64,000 nt of DNA, from contig NZ_CP114035.2 of NCBI RefSeq assembly GCF_026898135.2, positions 6,055,501-6,119,500 of the forward strand, in the 5' to 3' direction. Below, piece after piece: positions 36,602 through 45,481 of the stretch (position 1 is its first letter; each line of letters opens with the position of its first letter). The notes below the pieces were generated by a model, which was not told where the DNA came from, did not search any database, and saw only the letters and a program-made list of their open reading frames with translations. This stretch comes from Pseudomonas fortuita. Its GTDB lineage: Bacteria; Pseudomonadota; Gammaproteobacteria; Pseudomonadales; Pseudomonadaceae. Both the position numbers and the translations under genes were made by a program.

Positions 36602-37210
36602 ATGACCGACACCGCGCCGCTCACCCGCCCCCAGCTCCGTCGCCTGCTTCGCAATGCCCGCCGTGCCCTCACCCCTGCCCAGCAACGCCAGGCCACCCTC
36701 GGCCTGTATCGCCAGCTGGCACAGCATCCGTTGTTCCGCCGGGCCCGGCACATTGCCTTGTATCTGCCCAACGACGGCGAAATCGACCCTTGCCTGTTGA
36801 TGCGCGAAGCCCAGCGTCGCGGCAAACGCACCTACCTGCCGGTGCTGCACGCCTGGCCGCGCACGCGCATGGTGTTCCAACGGTTCGAGCAGGGCGAAAA
36901 GCTCAAGCCCAATCGTTTCCGCATTCCCGAGCCGCTCACGGACCGCAGGCGCCAGCGGCCGGTCTGGGCGCTGGACCTGATCCTGCTACCGCTGGTCGGT
37001 TTTGACGAAGTGGGCGGGCGCCTGGGCATGGGGGGTGGGTTCTATGATCGCAGCCTGGCCTACCAGGCACGTCGGCAAACCTGGAAAAAACCATTGCTGC
37101 TGGGGCTGGCGCACGAATGCCAGAAGGTCGAGCGGCTGGCGCAAGCCAGTTGGGATGTACCGCTGCAAGGGACGGTCTCGGACCGTGACTGGTACCTGGC
37201 GCCGCGTTGA
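36602..37210 (+). CDS. ygfA: 5-formyltetrahydrofolate cyclo-ligase (YgfA)
   Basis: The product has 202 residues from the ATG at 36602; the longer frame begins within the 6S terminator. It shows the family motifs: ATP/phosphate-binding RRALTPAQQRQ near the N terminus, ALYLPNDGEID (IALYLPNDGEI), and DLILLPLVGFDEVGGRLGMG followed by GFYDRSL near residues 120-150. It converts 5-formyl-THF to 5,10-methenyl-THF with ATP. In E. coli it lies in the same transcript as 6S RNA and is linked to persister formation. Confidence 0.92.
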   Translation: MTDTAPLTRPQLRRLLRNARRALTPAQQRQATLGLYRQLAQHPLFRRARHIALYLPNDGEIDPCLLMREAQRRGKRTYLPVLHAWPRTRMVFQRFEQGEKLKPNRFRIPEPLTDRRRQRPVWALDLILLPLVGFDEVGGRLGMGGGFYDRSLAYQARRQTWKKPLLLGLAHECQKVERLAQASWDVPLQGTVSDRDWYLAPR

Positions 37211-37229
37211 GCGGCGCCAGCGGAGGGCA

Positions 37230-37382
37230 TCAACGTTGTGGCTGGCTGGCGTCAACCGGCATTTGATAGGCGCTGTCCAGCTTGCGCTCCCACAAACCCT
37301 GCGCATAACCGGTAGTGACCACACCCAGGCCAAAAATGAACACCAGAATCCACAGCAGATCCGGCTTTTTGCGTTGATTCAT
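37230..37382 (-). CDS. Small single-pass membrane protein of 50 residues, unknown function
   Basis: The frame runs from an ATG at 37382 to TGA at 37230. It encodes MNQRKKPDLLWILVFIFGLG at the N terminus: a basic start, then a single hydrophobic helix (about residues 9-27), then a soluble tail ending DASQPQR. A G-rich stretch (GGGGGG) ten bases upstream may serve as ribosome site. Nothing overlaps it; it fills the gap between the convergent ygfA and the divergent EVE gene. Topology rules suggest the N terminus is inside. Codon use looks like that of true genes. Confidence 0.7.
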   Translation of the reverse strand: MNQRKKPDLLWILVFIFGLGVVTTGYAQGLWERKLDSAYQMPVDASQPQR

Positions 37383-37561
37383 CGAAGATTGCCCCCCAGG
37401 CAAACTGTTCAGTGCTTGGCGATTTTCTGAGTATCGCCAGCGGATCGCGCTTTAAACGGGGCGCATTTTCCGACAACCTGCGTCCGCAAGCAAACCTTGA
37501 CGCCAACCGGCTGTCGGTTTCGTGCAACAGGTTATTTCAAACCTTTTCAGGAGCAGTATCC

Positions 37562-38011
37562 ATGGCCTACTGGCTGATGAAATCCGAGCCCGACGAACTG
37601 TCCATCGAAGGCTTGGGCCGCCTGGGCGAAGCGCGCTGGGACGGCGTGCGCAATTATCAAGCGCGGAATTTCCTGCGGGCCATGAACGTAGGTGACGAAT
37701 TTTTCTTCTACCACTCCAGTTGCCCGCAACCGGGCATTGCCGGCATTGCCAGAATCATCCGCGCGGCTTATCCCGACCCCACCGCGCTGGACCCACAAAG
37801 CCACTACTACGACGCCAAGGCCACGGCCGACAAGAACCCATGGAGTGCAGTGGATGTGGCCCATGTGCAAACCCTGCCGCGGGTACTGGAACTGGGCAGG
37901 CTGAAGCAGCAGTCCGGTCTGGCCGAGTTGCCGCTAGTACAAAAGGGCAGCCGGCTGTCGGTCATGCCGGTAACCCCCGAACAATGGGCGGTAATTGTCG
38001 CGCTTCGTTGA
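37562..38011 (+). CDS. EVE domain protein (PUA/YTH-like fold)
   Basis: The product has 149 residues from the ATG at 37562, with AGGAG eight bases upstream. It opens YWLMKSEPDELSIEG and has WDGVRNYQARNFLRAM and FFYHSSC, the pocket-forming segments of EVE domains, which resemble YTH and bind modified bases in nucleic acids. The family includes human THYN1 and stand-alone bacterial EVE proteins. It lies alone, between the small membrane protein and the exporter operon; function is not established. Confidence 0.9.
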   Translation: MAYWLMKSEPDELSIEGLGRLGEARWDGVRNYQARNFLRAMNVGDEFFFYHSSCPQPGIAGIARIIRAAYPDPTALDPQSHYYDAKATADKNPWSAVDVAHVQTLPRVLELGRLKQQSGLAELPLVQKGSRLSVMPVTPEQWAVIVALR

Positions 38012-38106
38012 ATCCGTGGCTAAGGTCAAGGGTTTGACCGATATCAACACGCCACGCGTGGCCCCGCGCCATGATGTGGTGTGCATGAGCGCAAGGATGC
38101 AGAACG

Positions 38107-39066
38107 ATGAACCGATACGCCCCCAGAATCTTCGCCACCGCGCTGATCGCCCTGCTCGCTGCAGCCGGAGGGCTGGGGTACTGGAAGTCGCTCCACGACC
38201 AGTTGCCCGAAGGACTGAGTATGGGCAACGGCCGCCTCGAAGCCACCGAAGTCCAGATTGCCAGTAAAGTCCCCGGTCGCCTGGCAGAAGTGCTGGTCGA
38301 CGAAGGTGACAAGGTTACCCGCGGCCAGTTGCTGGCGCGCATCGACACCCGCACCATGCAAGCCCAGCGCAGCCAGGCCGAAGCCGAAGTGCTGCGCGCC
38401 CGGGAAAACTACGCCGCCGCCCAGGCCAGCGTGCAACTGCGTCAAAGCGAGCTGTTGCTGGCCAGCCAGGAGCTCAAGCGCGTGCGCGAAATTTTCCAGC
38501 GCAAATACGCGAGCCAGCAGTTACTCGACCAGCAACAGGCACGCTTTGACACTGCCAACGCCGCCGTGGTCGCCGCCCGCGCCCAACTGGCAGCGATCAA
38601 GGCTGCCATCGGTGCCGCCGAGGCACAGGTGGCGCAGCTCACCAGCGAAATCGACGACAGCAGCTTGCGTGCGCCCATCAACGGCATTATCCAGCTGCGC
38701 CTGGCCGAGCCCGGTGAAGTGCTGGGTGCCGGCGGCCGCGTGCTGATGCTGATCGACCCCAGCGACCAGTACATGAACCTGTACCTCCCAGCGTCCACCA
38801 GCGGCCAGCTGACCGTAGGTGACCAGGCGCGCATCGTGCTGGACGCCCTGCCCGAACGTGCCTTGCCGGCCAAGGTGGCCTTTGTCGCCGCCAAGGCCCA
38901 GTTCACCCCCAAACAGGTAGAAACCCGCGACGAGCGGCAAAAGCTGGTGTTCCGGGTCAAGCTTCGCCTGACCGACCCAGGCGCCGTGCCGCAGGCCAAA
39001 CCGGGCATGCCCGGCGCTGGGTATGTGCGCACGGCTGAGGTGGACTGGCCGGCCAACCTGCAATGA
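38107..39066 (+). CDS. HlyD-family membrane fusion protein, YhiI-like
   Basis: The product has 319 residues. An uncleaved N-terminal membrane anchor (about 8-26) is followed by the barrel-sandwich half (VPGRLAEVLVDEGDKV), a long coiled-coil hairpin (about 75-185), the second half (SSLRAPINGIIQLRLAEPGE) and a beta-barrel end. It is the periplasmic adaptor for the ABC exporter encoded next. The stop overlaps the next start as ATGA. Order and sizes match the E. coli yhiI-rbbA-yhhJ operon. Confidence 0.88.
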   Translation: MNRYAPRIFATALIALLAAAGGLGYWKSLHDQLPEGLSMGNGRLEATEVQIASKVPGRLAEVLVDEGDKVTRGQLLARIDTRTMQAQRSQAEAEVLRARENYAAAQASVQLRQSELLLASQELKRVREIFQRKYASQQLLDQQQARFDTANAAVVAARAQLAAIKAAIGAAEAQVAQLTSEIDDSSLRAPINGIIQLRLAEPGEVLGAGGRVLMLIDPSDQYMNLYLPASTSGQLTVGDQARIVLDALPERALPAKVAFVAAKAQFTPKQVETRDERQKLVFRVKLRLTDPGAVPQAKPGMPGAGYVRTAEVDWPANLQ

Positions 39067-41783
39067 ACGCCCCGGCACTGCTGGCCGAGGGCATCAGCCA
39101 CCGCTACGGCGACCTGGTGGCCCTGCACACCCTCGATTTCAGCCTGCCTGCAGGCACCCGCTGCGCGCTTATCGGCCCTGATGGCGCCGGTAAATCAACC
39201 TTGCTGGGGTTGATTGCAGGCGTCAAACGCCTGCAACAGGGCGAACTGCAGGTGCTGGGTGGCTCGATCCGCCAGCAGCGTCATCGCGCGGCGCTGTACC
39301 CGAAAGTGGCGTTCATGCCACAGGGGCTGGGTAACAATTTGTACCCGGAGCTGTCGATCAGCGAGAACATTCGCTTTTTCGCCACCCTGTTCGGGCTGGG
39401 CCGCCGCGAGTGCGAACAGCGCATGGCCAACCTGCTGCAGGCCACCGACCTGCAACGCTTTGCCAAGCGGCCGGCCGGCAAGCTGTCGGGTGGCATGAAG
39501 CAGAAGCTGGGGCTGTGCTGCGCGCTGATCCACGAGCCGGACCTGCTGATCCTCGACGAACCCACCACCGGCGTGGACCCGCTGTCGCGTCGGCGCTTCT
39601 GGGAGCTGGTCGAACAGGTTCGCGCACAGCGCCCGCAGCTGACCCTGCTGGTGGCTACCGCCTACATGGAAGAGGCCGAACAGTTCGAGCATTGCCTGAT
39701 GCTCGATGGCGGCCACCTGCTGGCCGCAGGCCCGAGCCACGAACTGGCTGCCGTCACCCCAAGCGGCAAGCTGGACGACGCCTTCACCCACTACCAGGGC
39801 GCGGGCAAGGCGCAGCATCAACCTTTGCGCATCCCACCGCGCCCGGCCACAGACAGCCCGGTCGCCATCGAGGCCCACGACCTGACCCTGCGCTTTGGCG
39901 ATTTCACGGCGGTAGACAAGGTCAGTTTCGCCATTGGCCGTGGCGAGATCTTCGGCTTTCTCGGTTCCAACGGCTGCGGCAAGACCACCACCATGAAGGT
40001 GCTCACCGGCTTGATGCCGGCCAGCGAGGGCAGCGCCAGCCTGCTGGGGCGCCCGGTGGACGCCAGTGACCTGGCCACGCGTAAGCGGGTCGGTTTCATG
40101 TCGCAGAGTTTCTCGCTTTATGGCGAGCTCAGCACCCGACAGAACCTGGCCCTGCATGCCCGCCTGTTCGACTTGCCCAAAGCCGAGAGCACCCCGCGCA
40201 TCGATGAGCTGATCGCGCGCTTCGACCTCGCTGCTATCGCTGATCAACCTTCCGGCGCCCTGCCCCTTGGCCTGCGCCAGCGCCTGTCGTTGGCGGTGGC
40301 GGTGCTGCACCGCCCGGAAGTGTTGATTCTCGACGAACCAACCTCCGGCGTCGATCCCGCCGCTCGGGACGACTTCTGGCGCCTGCTGGTTGAACTATCA
40401 CGCGAACAGGGCGTAACCATTTTCCTCTCAACCCATTTCATGAACGAAGCCCAGCGCTGCGACCGCATCTCGTTGATGCATGCCGGCCGGGTACTGGCCT
40501 GCGACACGCCCGATGCCCTGCAGCGCCAGTACCAGGGCGACACCCTGGAGGATGCGTTCGTGCGCTGCCTGGAGCAGGCCCAGGAGCTCGTGCCGCAAGC
40601 CGCAGATAACGCCGTGCTGGAGCAGGCAGCCACGGCCGCCCCGCCACTGCGTCAGGGCTTCAGCCTGCGCCGCCTGCTGGCGGTGGCCAGCCGTGAGGGC
40701 AAGGAGCTGCTGCGTGACAAGGTGCGCCTGGCCTTCGCCCTGCTGGGCGCGCTGTTCATGATGGTGATCTTCGGCTACGGCATTTCGCTGGATGTGGAAA
40801 ACCTTGCCTTCGCCGTGCACGATCAGGACCAGAGCCCACAAAGCCGGGCCTACCTCGAAGCTTTCCGTGGCTCACGCTATTTTGCCGAACAGGCGCCGAT
40901 TCGTGACAGCCGCGAGATGCATCAACGCCTGCAACGTTCGGAAATCAAACTGGCGCTGGAGATCCCGCCCGGCTTTGGCCGCGACCTGTACGCCGGGCGC
41001 CAACCGGTGGTGGCGGCCTGGCTCGACGGCGGCATGCCGTTCCGTGCAGAAACCAGCCGCAACTACGTGGAAGCCGTGCACCAGGCCAACCTTGAGCAAC
41101 TGGCAAAGGCCAGCCCCCAGCCGCAGCCGCGCCAGGACCTGGTGCGCCTGGAAACGCGTTTTCGCTACAACCAGGACGTGGTCAGCGTAAATGCCATCGG
41201 CCCGGGCGTGATGGCGCTGATTTTGGCCTTTATTCCGGCCATGCTCACCGCGCTGGGCATTGTCCGCGAAAAAGAACTCGGCTCCATCACCAACTTCTAC
41301 GCCACACCCCTCACCCGCCTGGAGTTCCTGCTTGGCAAGCAGGTGCCTTACCTGGCCGTGAGCCTGGTCAACCTGGCGCTGTTGGTGGCAATGAACCGCT
41401 GGCTGTTCGCCGTGCCGCTCAAAGGCAGTGTGCTGGCCCTGGCCTGTGGTGGCGTGGCCTACCTGCTGGCCACCACCAGCCTGGGCCTGCTGATCTCGGC
41501 CTTCACCCGCACCCAGATCGCAGCCATCCTGGGCACCATGATCATCACCAGCCTGCCGACCATCCAGTTTTCCGGGCTGATCGTGCCGCGCTCGTCACTG
41601 GACGGCGCAGCGGCGGTGATGGGTCAGCTGTTCCCGGCGGGCTACTTTCTCGATATCGCGGTCGGCACCTTCACCAAGGCGCTGGGGCTGCGCGAGCTAT
41701 GGCCGCAGTGCCTGATCCTGCTGGGCTTCTTCGCGGTGTTTACCGGCCTGAGCCTGGCCATGCTGAAGAAGCAGGAGGCCTGA
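39063..41783 (+). CDS. rbbA: Fused ABC exporter: two ATPase domains plus ABC-2 permease, RbbA-like
   Basis: The product has 906 residues in three parts. ATPase one has Walker A GPDGAGKST (38-46) and Walker B LLILDEPTTGVDP. ATPase two (about 270-500) has Walker A GSNGCGKTT and signature LPLGLRQRLSLA. From about 530 there is an ABC-2-type permease with an N-terminal helix, a periplasmic segment and five C-terminal helices. E. coli RbbA has the same order and nearly the same length and was described as ribosome-associated; the fused permease argues for an export role too. It lies between its adaptor gene and a second permease gene. Confidence 0.85.
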   Translation: MNAPALLAEGISHRYGDLVALHTLDFSLPAGTRCALIGPDGAGKSTLLGLIAGVKRLQQGELQVLGGSIRQQRHRAALYPKVAFMPQGLGNNLYPELSISENIRFFATLFGLGRRECEQRMANLLQATDLQRFAKRPAGKLSGGMKQKLGLCCALIHEPDLLILDEPTTGVDPLSRRRFWELVEQVRAQRPQLTLLVATAYMEEAEQFEHCLMLDGGHLLAAGPSHELAAVTPSGKLDDAFTHYQGAGKAQHQPLRIPPRPATDSPVAIEAHDLTLRFGDFTAVDKVSFAIGRGEIFGFLGSNGCGKTTTMKVLTGLMPASEGSASLLGRPVDASDLATRKRVGFMSQSFSLYGELSTRQNLALHARLFDLPKAESTPRIDELIARFDLAAIADQPSGALPLGLRQRLSLAVAVLHRPEVLILDEPTSGVDPAARDDFWRLLVELSREQGVTIFLSTHFMNEAQRCDRISLMHAGRVLACDTPDALQRQYQGDTLEDAFVRCLEQAQELVPQAADNAVLEQAATAAPPLRQGFSLRRLLAVASREGKELLRDKVRLAFALLGALFMMVIFGYGISLDVENLAFAVHDQDQSPQSRAYLEAFRGSRYFAEQAPIRDSREMHQRLQRSEIKLALEIPPGFGRDLYAGRQPVVAAWLDGGMPFRAETSRNYVEAVHQANLEQLAKASPQPQPRQDLVRLETRFRYNQDVVSVNAIGPGVMALILAFIPAMLTALGIVREKELGSITNFYATPLTRLEFLLGKQVPYLAVSLVNLALLVAMNRWLFAVPLKGSVLALACGGVAYLLATTSLGLLISAFTRTQIAAILGTMIITSLPTIQFSGLIVPRSSLDGAAAVMGQLFPAGYFLDIAVGTFTKALGLRELWPQCLILLGFFAVFTGLSLAMLKKQEA

Positions 41784-41784
41784 C

Positions 41785-42897
41785 ATGTCGCGCCTGAACC
41801 ACACCCTGCGCCTGGGCCTGAAAGAACTGACCAGCCTGCGCCATGACAGCGTACTGCTGCTGTTCCTGCTGTATGCCTTTAGCGTGGCGATCTACATGCC
41901 GGCGGCCGGCTCGGTGATTGGCGTACACAACGCCAGCGTAGCGGTCGTCGACGAAGACCACAGCCAGCTGTCGCGCAAACTGGCCGAAGCCCTGCAACCG
42001 CCCGAGTTCCAGCCCGCCGTACCGCTGCCCGCAGAACGCCTGGACCAGGCCATGGACAGCGGCGAGTACACCTTCGTGATCAATGTGCCGGTGAACTTCC
42101 AGAGCGACCTGCTGGCCGGGCGCTCGCCGGAGCTGCAGATCAACGTCGACGCCACGGCCATGAGCCAGGCATTCATGGGCGCCGGCTACATCGGGCGCAT
42201 CTTCGAGCGTGAACTGCTCGACTACACCCAGCGTGGCAACGTGCAAAGCCCGGTGCTGATCAACCCCAAGGCGCTGTTCAACCCCAACCTTGAGGGGGGC
42301 TGGTTCCTGGCGGTGATCCAGATCGTCAACAACATCACCATCCTGGCGATCATCCTCACTGGCACCGCACTGCTGCGCGAGCGTGAACATGGCACCCTCG
42401 ACCACCTGCTGGTGCTGCCGCTCACCGCACTGGAAATCATGCTGGCGAAGATCGGCAGCAACGCGCTGGTGGTGGTGATCTGCACGTGGGTTTCGCTGGT
42501 GGTGGTGGTGAAAGGCGCACTGGGCGTGCCACTGTCCGGCTCGATGGGGCTGTTCCTGGCCGTGACTACGCTTTACCTGTTTGCCAGTACCGCGCTGGGC
42601 ATCTTCCTGGCCACCCTGGCACGCTCGACGCCGCAGTTCGGCCTGCTGGCGATCCCGGTGATCATCCCGATGCTGTTGTTGTCTGGCGGCAGCACACCCC
42701 TGGACAGCATGCCGCAGTGGTTGCAATGGGTGATGCAGGGGTCGCCGTCGACGCACTTCGTCAGCCTGGGTACCGCGATCCTGTTCCGGGATGCCGGGTG
42801 GACAGTCGTGTGGCCGGATATCCTGGCGCTGGCGCTGATAGGCCTGGTGTTTTTCAGCGTCGCCCTGGCGCGGTTTCGCCGTAGCCTGGCCTCATGA
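41785..42897 (+). CDS. ABC-2 type permease, YhhJ-like
   Basis: The product has 370 residues with a first helix (SVLLLFLLYAFSVAIYMPA), a large periplasmic loop (about 50-175), and five C-terminal helices, the ABC-2 plan also seen in the C-terminal part of the gene before it. AGGAGG lies in front of the ATG, one base past the upstream stop. It probably pairs with the fused permease to form the export channel. Substrate unknown; drugs or lipid-like molecules are usual for this group. Confidence 0.88.
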   Translation: MSRLNHTLRLGLKELTSLRHDSVLLLFLLYAFSVAIYMPAAGSVIGVHNASVAVVDEDHSQLSRKLAEALQPPEFQPAVPLPAERLDQAMDSGEYTFVINVPVNFQSDLLAGRSPELQINVDATAMSQAFMGAGYIGRIFERELLDYTQRGNVQSPVLINPKALFNPNLEGGWFLAVIQIVNNITILAIILTGTALLREREHGTLDHLLVLPLTALEIMLAKIGSNALVVVICTWVSLVVVVKGALGVPLSGSMGLFLAVTTLYLFASTALGIFLATLARSTPQFGLLAIPVIIPMLLLSGGSTPLDSMPQWLQWVMQGSPSTHFVSLGTAILFRDAGWTVVWPDILALALIGLVFFSVALARFRRSLAS

Positions 42898-42921
42898 CAC
42901 CTCAGGATCTATGGTCGGCAA

Positions 42922-43006
42922 CTGTGGGAGCGGGCAAGCCCGCGAACACCGGCGAAGCCGGTGCCATTCACCGCGCCGCCTGCTTCGCGGGCTCGCCCGC
43001 TCCCAC
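42922..43006. repeat. REP element pair in inverted orientation
   Basis: Copies at about 42922-42947 and 42980-43006, with cores TGTGGGAGCGGGCAAGCCCG and GGGCTCGCCCGCTCCCACA. They fill the gap between the ends of the convergent exporter operon and the FliL-like gene, acting as the likely 3' boundary of both. Confidence 0.85.
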
Positions 43007-43011
43007 ATTGA

Positions 43012-43416
43012 TCACTGCACGATCAGGTTGTTGAACAGCAGGTCCTCGACGATCGGCTTGCCTTCTTCCGCTTCCAGCACCTGCTGCACCTGCTTCAGCG
43101 CCTCCTGGCGAAGGTGTTCCTTGGCCTCGACATTGCTCATGTTGTCCACGGTCTGCTGGGTGAACAGTGCCACCAGCTGGTTGCGGATCAGCGGTTCGTG
43201 GTGCTTTACCGCCTTGGCCGCTTCGTCGCCGGTCACGCGCAGGGCCACATCGGCCTTGTACACGCGCAGCCGTGGGCCGCCGTCGAGGGCATAGTTGCCC
43301 ACAAAGGGTGGGCTCAGGCTGATGTAGGCAACCTTGGGCGCCCCTTCCTTGGCTTCTTCGGCCATGGCCGCAGCCGGCAACAGCAGCGCCAGCACCATCA
43401 AGATCCACGCTTTCAC
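43012..43416 (-). CDS. FliL-like secreted protein
   Basis: The product has 134 residues from the GTG at 43416, which has GAGGAG seven bases upstream; longer readings lack a site. The N terminus is a signal peptide (MKAWILMVLALLLPAAAMA). The rest has YISLSPPFVGNYAL, a FliL-like strand (LRVYKADVALRV) and a helical C-terminal half ending EDLLFNNLIVQ. It resembles the periplasmic domain of flagellar FliL, but no flagellar genes are near, so the function may be unrelated. The stop lies six bases from the REP pair. Confidence 0.82.
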   Translation of the reverse strand: MKAWILMVLALLLPAAAMAEEAKEGAPKVAYISLSPPFVGNYALDGGPRLRVYKADVALRVTGDEAAKAVKHHEPLIRNQLVALFTQQTVDNMSNVEAKEHLRQEALKQVQQVLEAEEGKPIVEDLLFNNLIVQ

Positions 43417-43573
43417 GAATTCGCTCCTCAATACAGTTGGCGCCAGCTTACCCAGCACGCCGCTCAAACCCAAGCCCGGGCTTATGCCGGCTCATCAGGG
43501 CGGGCCATGCTCGTTGACCCGGCAAGCGGCCCTCCTACACTTATCGGCCACTACCCGCAAAGGAATAGCCCCG

Positions 43574-44551
43574 ATGAAAGCTGTGTTGTGCAAAACCCTG
43601 GGTCCGGCGCGCGATCTGGTACTGGAAGACGTGGCCAGCCCGCTGCCGAAGAAAACCGAGATCCTGCTGGATGTGCAGGCCGCCGGTGTCAACTTTCCCG
43701 ACACCCTGATCATCGAGGGCAAATACCAATTTCAGCCACCGCTACCGTTTTCCCCCGGCGGCGAAGCTGCGGGCGTGGTGGCAGCAGTGGGCGAAAAAGC
43801 CGGCGCGTTCAAGGTCGGCGACCGGGTCATGGCACTCACCGGCTGGGGTTCGTTCGCCGAGCAGGTGGCAGTACCGTTCTACAACGTGCTGCCGATCCCG
43901 GCGAGCATGGACTTCACCACCGCTGCGGCGTTTGGCATGACTTATGGCACCTCGATGCACGCCCTGCGCCAGCGCGGCCAACTGCAAGCAGGCGAGACGC
44001 TGCTGGTACTGGGCGCATCCGGCGGGGTCGGTCTGGCGGCGGTGGAAATCGGCAAGGCCATGGGTGCGCGGGTGATCGCGGCGGCCAGCAGTGCCGAAAA
44101 ATTGGCCGTGGCCAAGGCTGCCGGGGCAGATGAACTGATCGATTACAGCCAGGCCAGCCTGCGCGAGGAAATCAAGCGCCTGACCGGCGGCCAGGGTGTG
44201 GACGTGATCTACGACCCGGTCGGCGGCGAGCTGTTCGAACAGGCAGTGCGCGGGCTGGCATGGAATGGCCGGCTGCTGGTGGTGGGGTTTGCCAGCGGCA
44301 GCATTCCACAACTGGCGACCAACCTGGTGCTGCTCAAAGGCGCGGCGGTGCTGGGGGTGTTCTGGGGCGCGTTCGCACAGCGCCAGCCCGAGGATAATGC
44401 GGCCAATTTCAAGCAGCTGTTTGCCTGGCATGCCGAAGGTAAGTTGAAGCCGCTGGTGTCGCAGACTTATCCACTGGCCGAGGCTGGGGCTGCCATCGAG
44501 AAACTGGGGCAGCGGCAGGCTGTGGGTAAGTTGGTGGTGCTGATGCATTGA
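43574..44551 (+). CDS. NADPH:quinone oxidoreductase, zinc-independent MDR superfamily
   Basis: The product has 325 residues from the ATG at 43574. It has the quinone reductase N terminus (MKAVLCKTLGPARDLVLEDV), VNFPDTLIIEGKYQ, and the NADPH-binding loop GASGGVGLAAVEIGKAMGA near residues 145-163. There are no zinc-ligand cysteines, as in zeta-crystallin-type enzymes. It transfers electrons from NADPH to quinones or alkenals; the real substrate is unknown. A strong terminator directly follows. Confidence 0.9.
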   Translation: MKAVLCKTLGPARDLVLEDVASPLPKKTEILLDVQAAGVNFPDTLIIEGKYQFQPPLPFSPGGEAAGVVAAVGEKAGAFKVGDRVMALTGWGSFAEQVAVPFYNVLPIPASMDFTTAAAFGMTYGTSMHALRQRGQLQAGETLLVLGASGGVGLAAVEIGKAMGARVIAAASSAEKLAVAKAAGADELIDYSQASLREEIKRLTGGQGVDVIYDPVGGELFEQAVRGLAWNGRLLVVGFASGSIPQLATNLVLLKGAAVLGVFWGAFAQRQPEDNAANFKQLFAWHAEGKLKPLVSQTYPLAEAGAAIEKLGQRQAVGKLVVLMH

Positions 44552-44552
44552 T

Positions 44553-44583
44553 TTTTTCTGGGGCCGCACAGCGGCCCCAAAAA
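44553..44583. terminator. Bidirectional intrinsic terminator
   Basis: GGGGCCGC at 44560-44567 pairs with GCGGCCCC at 44571-44578 with a three-base loop. T6 stands on the left and A5 on the right, so it works for the quinone reductase gene on plus and for chaC on minus. Confidence 0.9.
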
Positions 44584-44584
44584 T

Positions 44585-45235
44585 TCAAACTTCACGCAGG
44601 TTATGGCAACGCCTGAACCGCGCCTCCAGGTTGCGATCAGGCATCTGGTGGCTGCGCAATGCGTTCAAGGTCTGCTCGACATAGTCGCGGGTGGTGCCAT
44701 AACGCCCTTTGGCACTGGCCAGGATCTGGCTGAGCAAGGTGTCCGGCAGGTTGCCGGCATAGCACGGCAAATGCCGTTCCAGCACAAAGCCCAAGGCCTG
44801 CACCTTGCTGCCGTCGCCCAGCCGGCAATTGAGCCAGTGCGGCCGATAGGCCGGGTACGGCATCTCGCGTTGCCACAGGGCCATCAGCGAATCGTCCAGG
44901 TTGCTCTCATCCAGCCGGTAGGCAAAACCGCTGCAGGAACCACCGCGGTCCAGGCCAAACACCAGGCCGGGGGTTTCCGGTGTACCGCGATGTTCGTGCG
45001 ACCACAGGTACAAGCCACGGTGATAGCCATGCACCCGTGCACGCTGGCGCTCCACTGAATTGCACTCCGGGCGCCAGATCAGCGAACCATAGGCAAACAG
45101 CCACACCGGCCCGCCCTGATGCCGAGACATGGTCGTCTTCATGGAGTTGAACAACTGGTCGCGAGTATGTTGCTGACCGAAGTCGAGTGCCGGAGGATAC
45201 GAAACTTGCCAAGACATACTTTCAAGTGCCGACAT
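44585..45235 (-). CDS. chaC: Glutathione-specific gamma-glutamylcyclotransferase, ChaC family
   Basis: The product is up to 216 residues. The glycine-rich substrate loop is at 46-54 (LFAYGSLIW), the hallmark of the family, and HEHRGTPETPGLVFGLDRGG follows. A catalytic Glu is expected in the central sheet. It cleaves glutathione to 5-oxoproline and Cys-Gly. The start is not certain: ATG at 45235 and 45217 are both possible, and neither has a strong ribosome site. Confidence 0.85.
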   Translation of the reverse strand: MSALESMSWQVSYPPALDFGQQHTRDQLFNSMKTTMSRHQGGPVWLFAYGSLIWRPECNSVERQRARVHGYHRGLYLWSHEHRGTPETPGLVFGLDRGGSCSGFAYRLDESNLDDSLMALWQREMPYPAYRPHWLNCRLGDGSKVQALGFVLERHLPCYAGNLPDTLLSQILASAKGRYGTTRDYVEQTLNALRSHQMPDRNLEARFRRCHNLREV

Positions 45236-45432
45236 AAGCTGCCGCCATTTATCCCTGTGAACTACGGATGTAGCGAGGTGCGATCAAGGTGCGGCCCCAA
45301 GCCTTGTGCCAAGGGCCTTGCACTAACCATAGGACAGAAATAGAGGAATACTCAAGCCCTTGAGCAAGACTTTAATGCGCGGTTCCGACGACTGGGTAAG
45401 TACTGTTTCAGCAACGGTGAAAGTTATTGGCC

Positions 45433-45455
45433 AAGGCGGTAACAATTACCGCCTT
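45433..45455. terminator. Perfect 10-bp hairpin downstream of the flavin reductase gene
   Basis: AAGGCGGTAA at 45433-45442 pairs exactly with 45446-45455 around CAA. It starts 27 bases past the stop of the minus-strand reductase gene. No strong T-tract follows. The rest of 45236-45481 shows no gene. Confidence 0.55.
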
Positions 45456-45481
45456 ATACCCACTTGTTCCAACTTCGGTTA

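Noticed and set aside
45236..45432. Possible small gene between chaC and the reductase gene
   Set aside because: Only one short plus-strand frame starting inside chaC; no ribosome site or conserved pattern.
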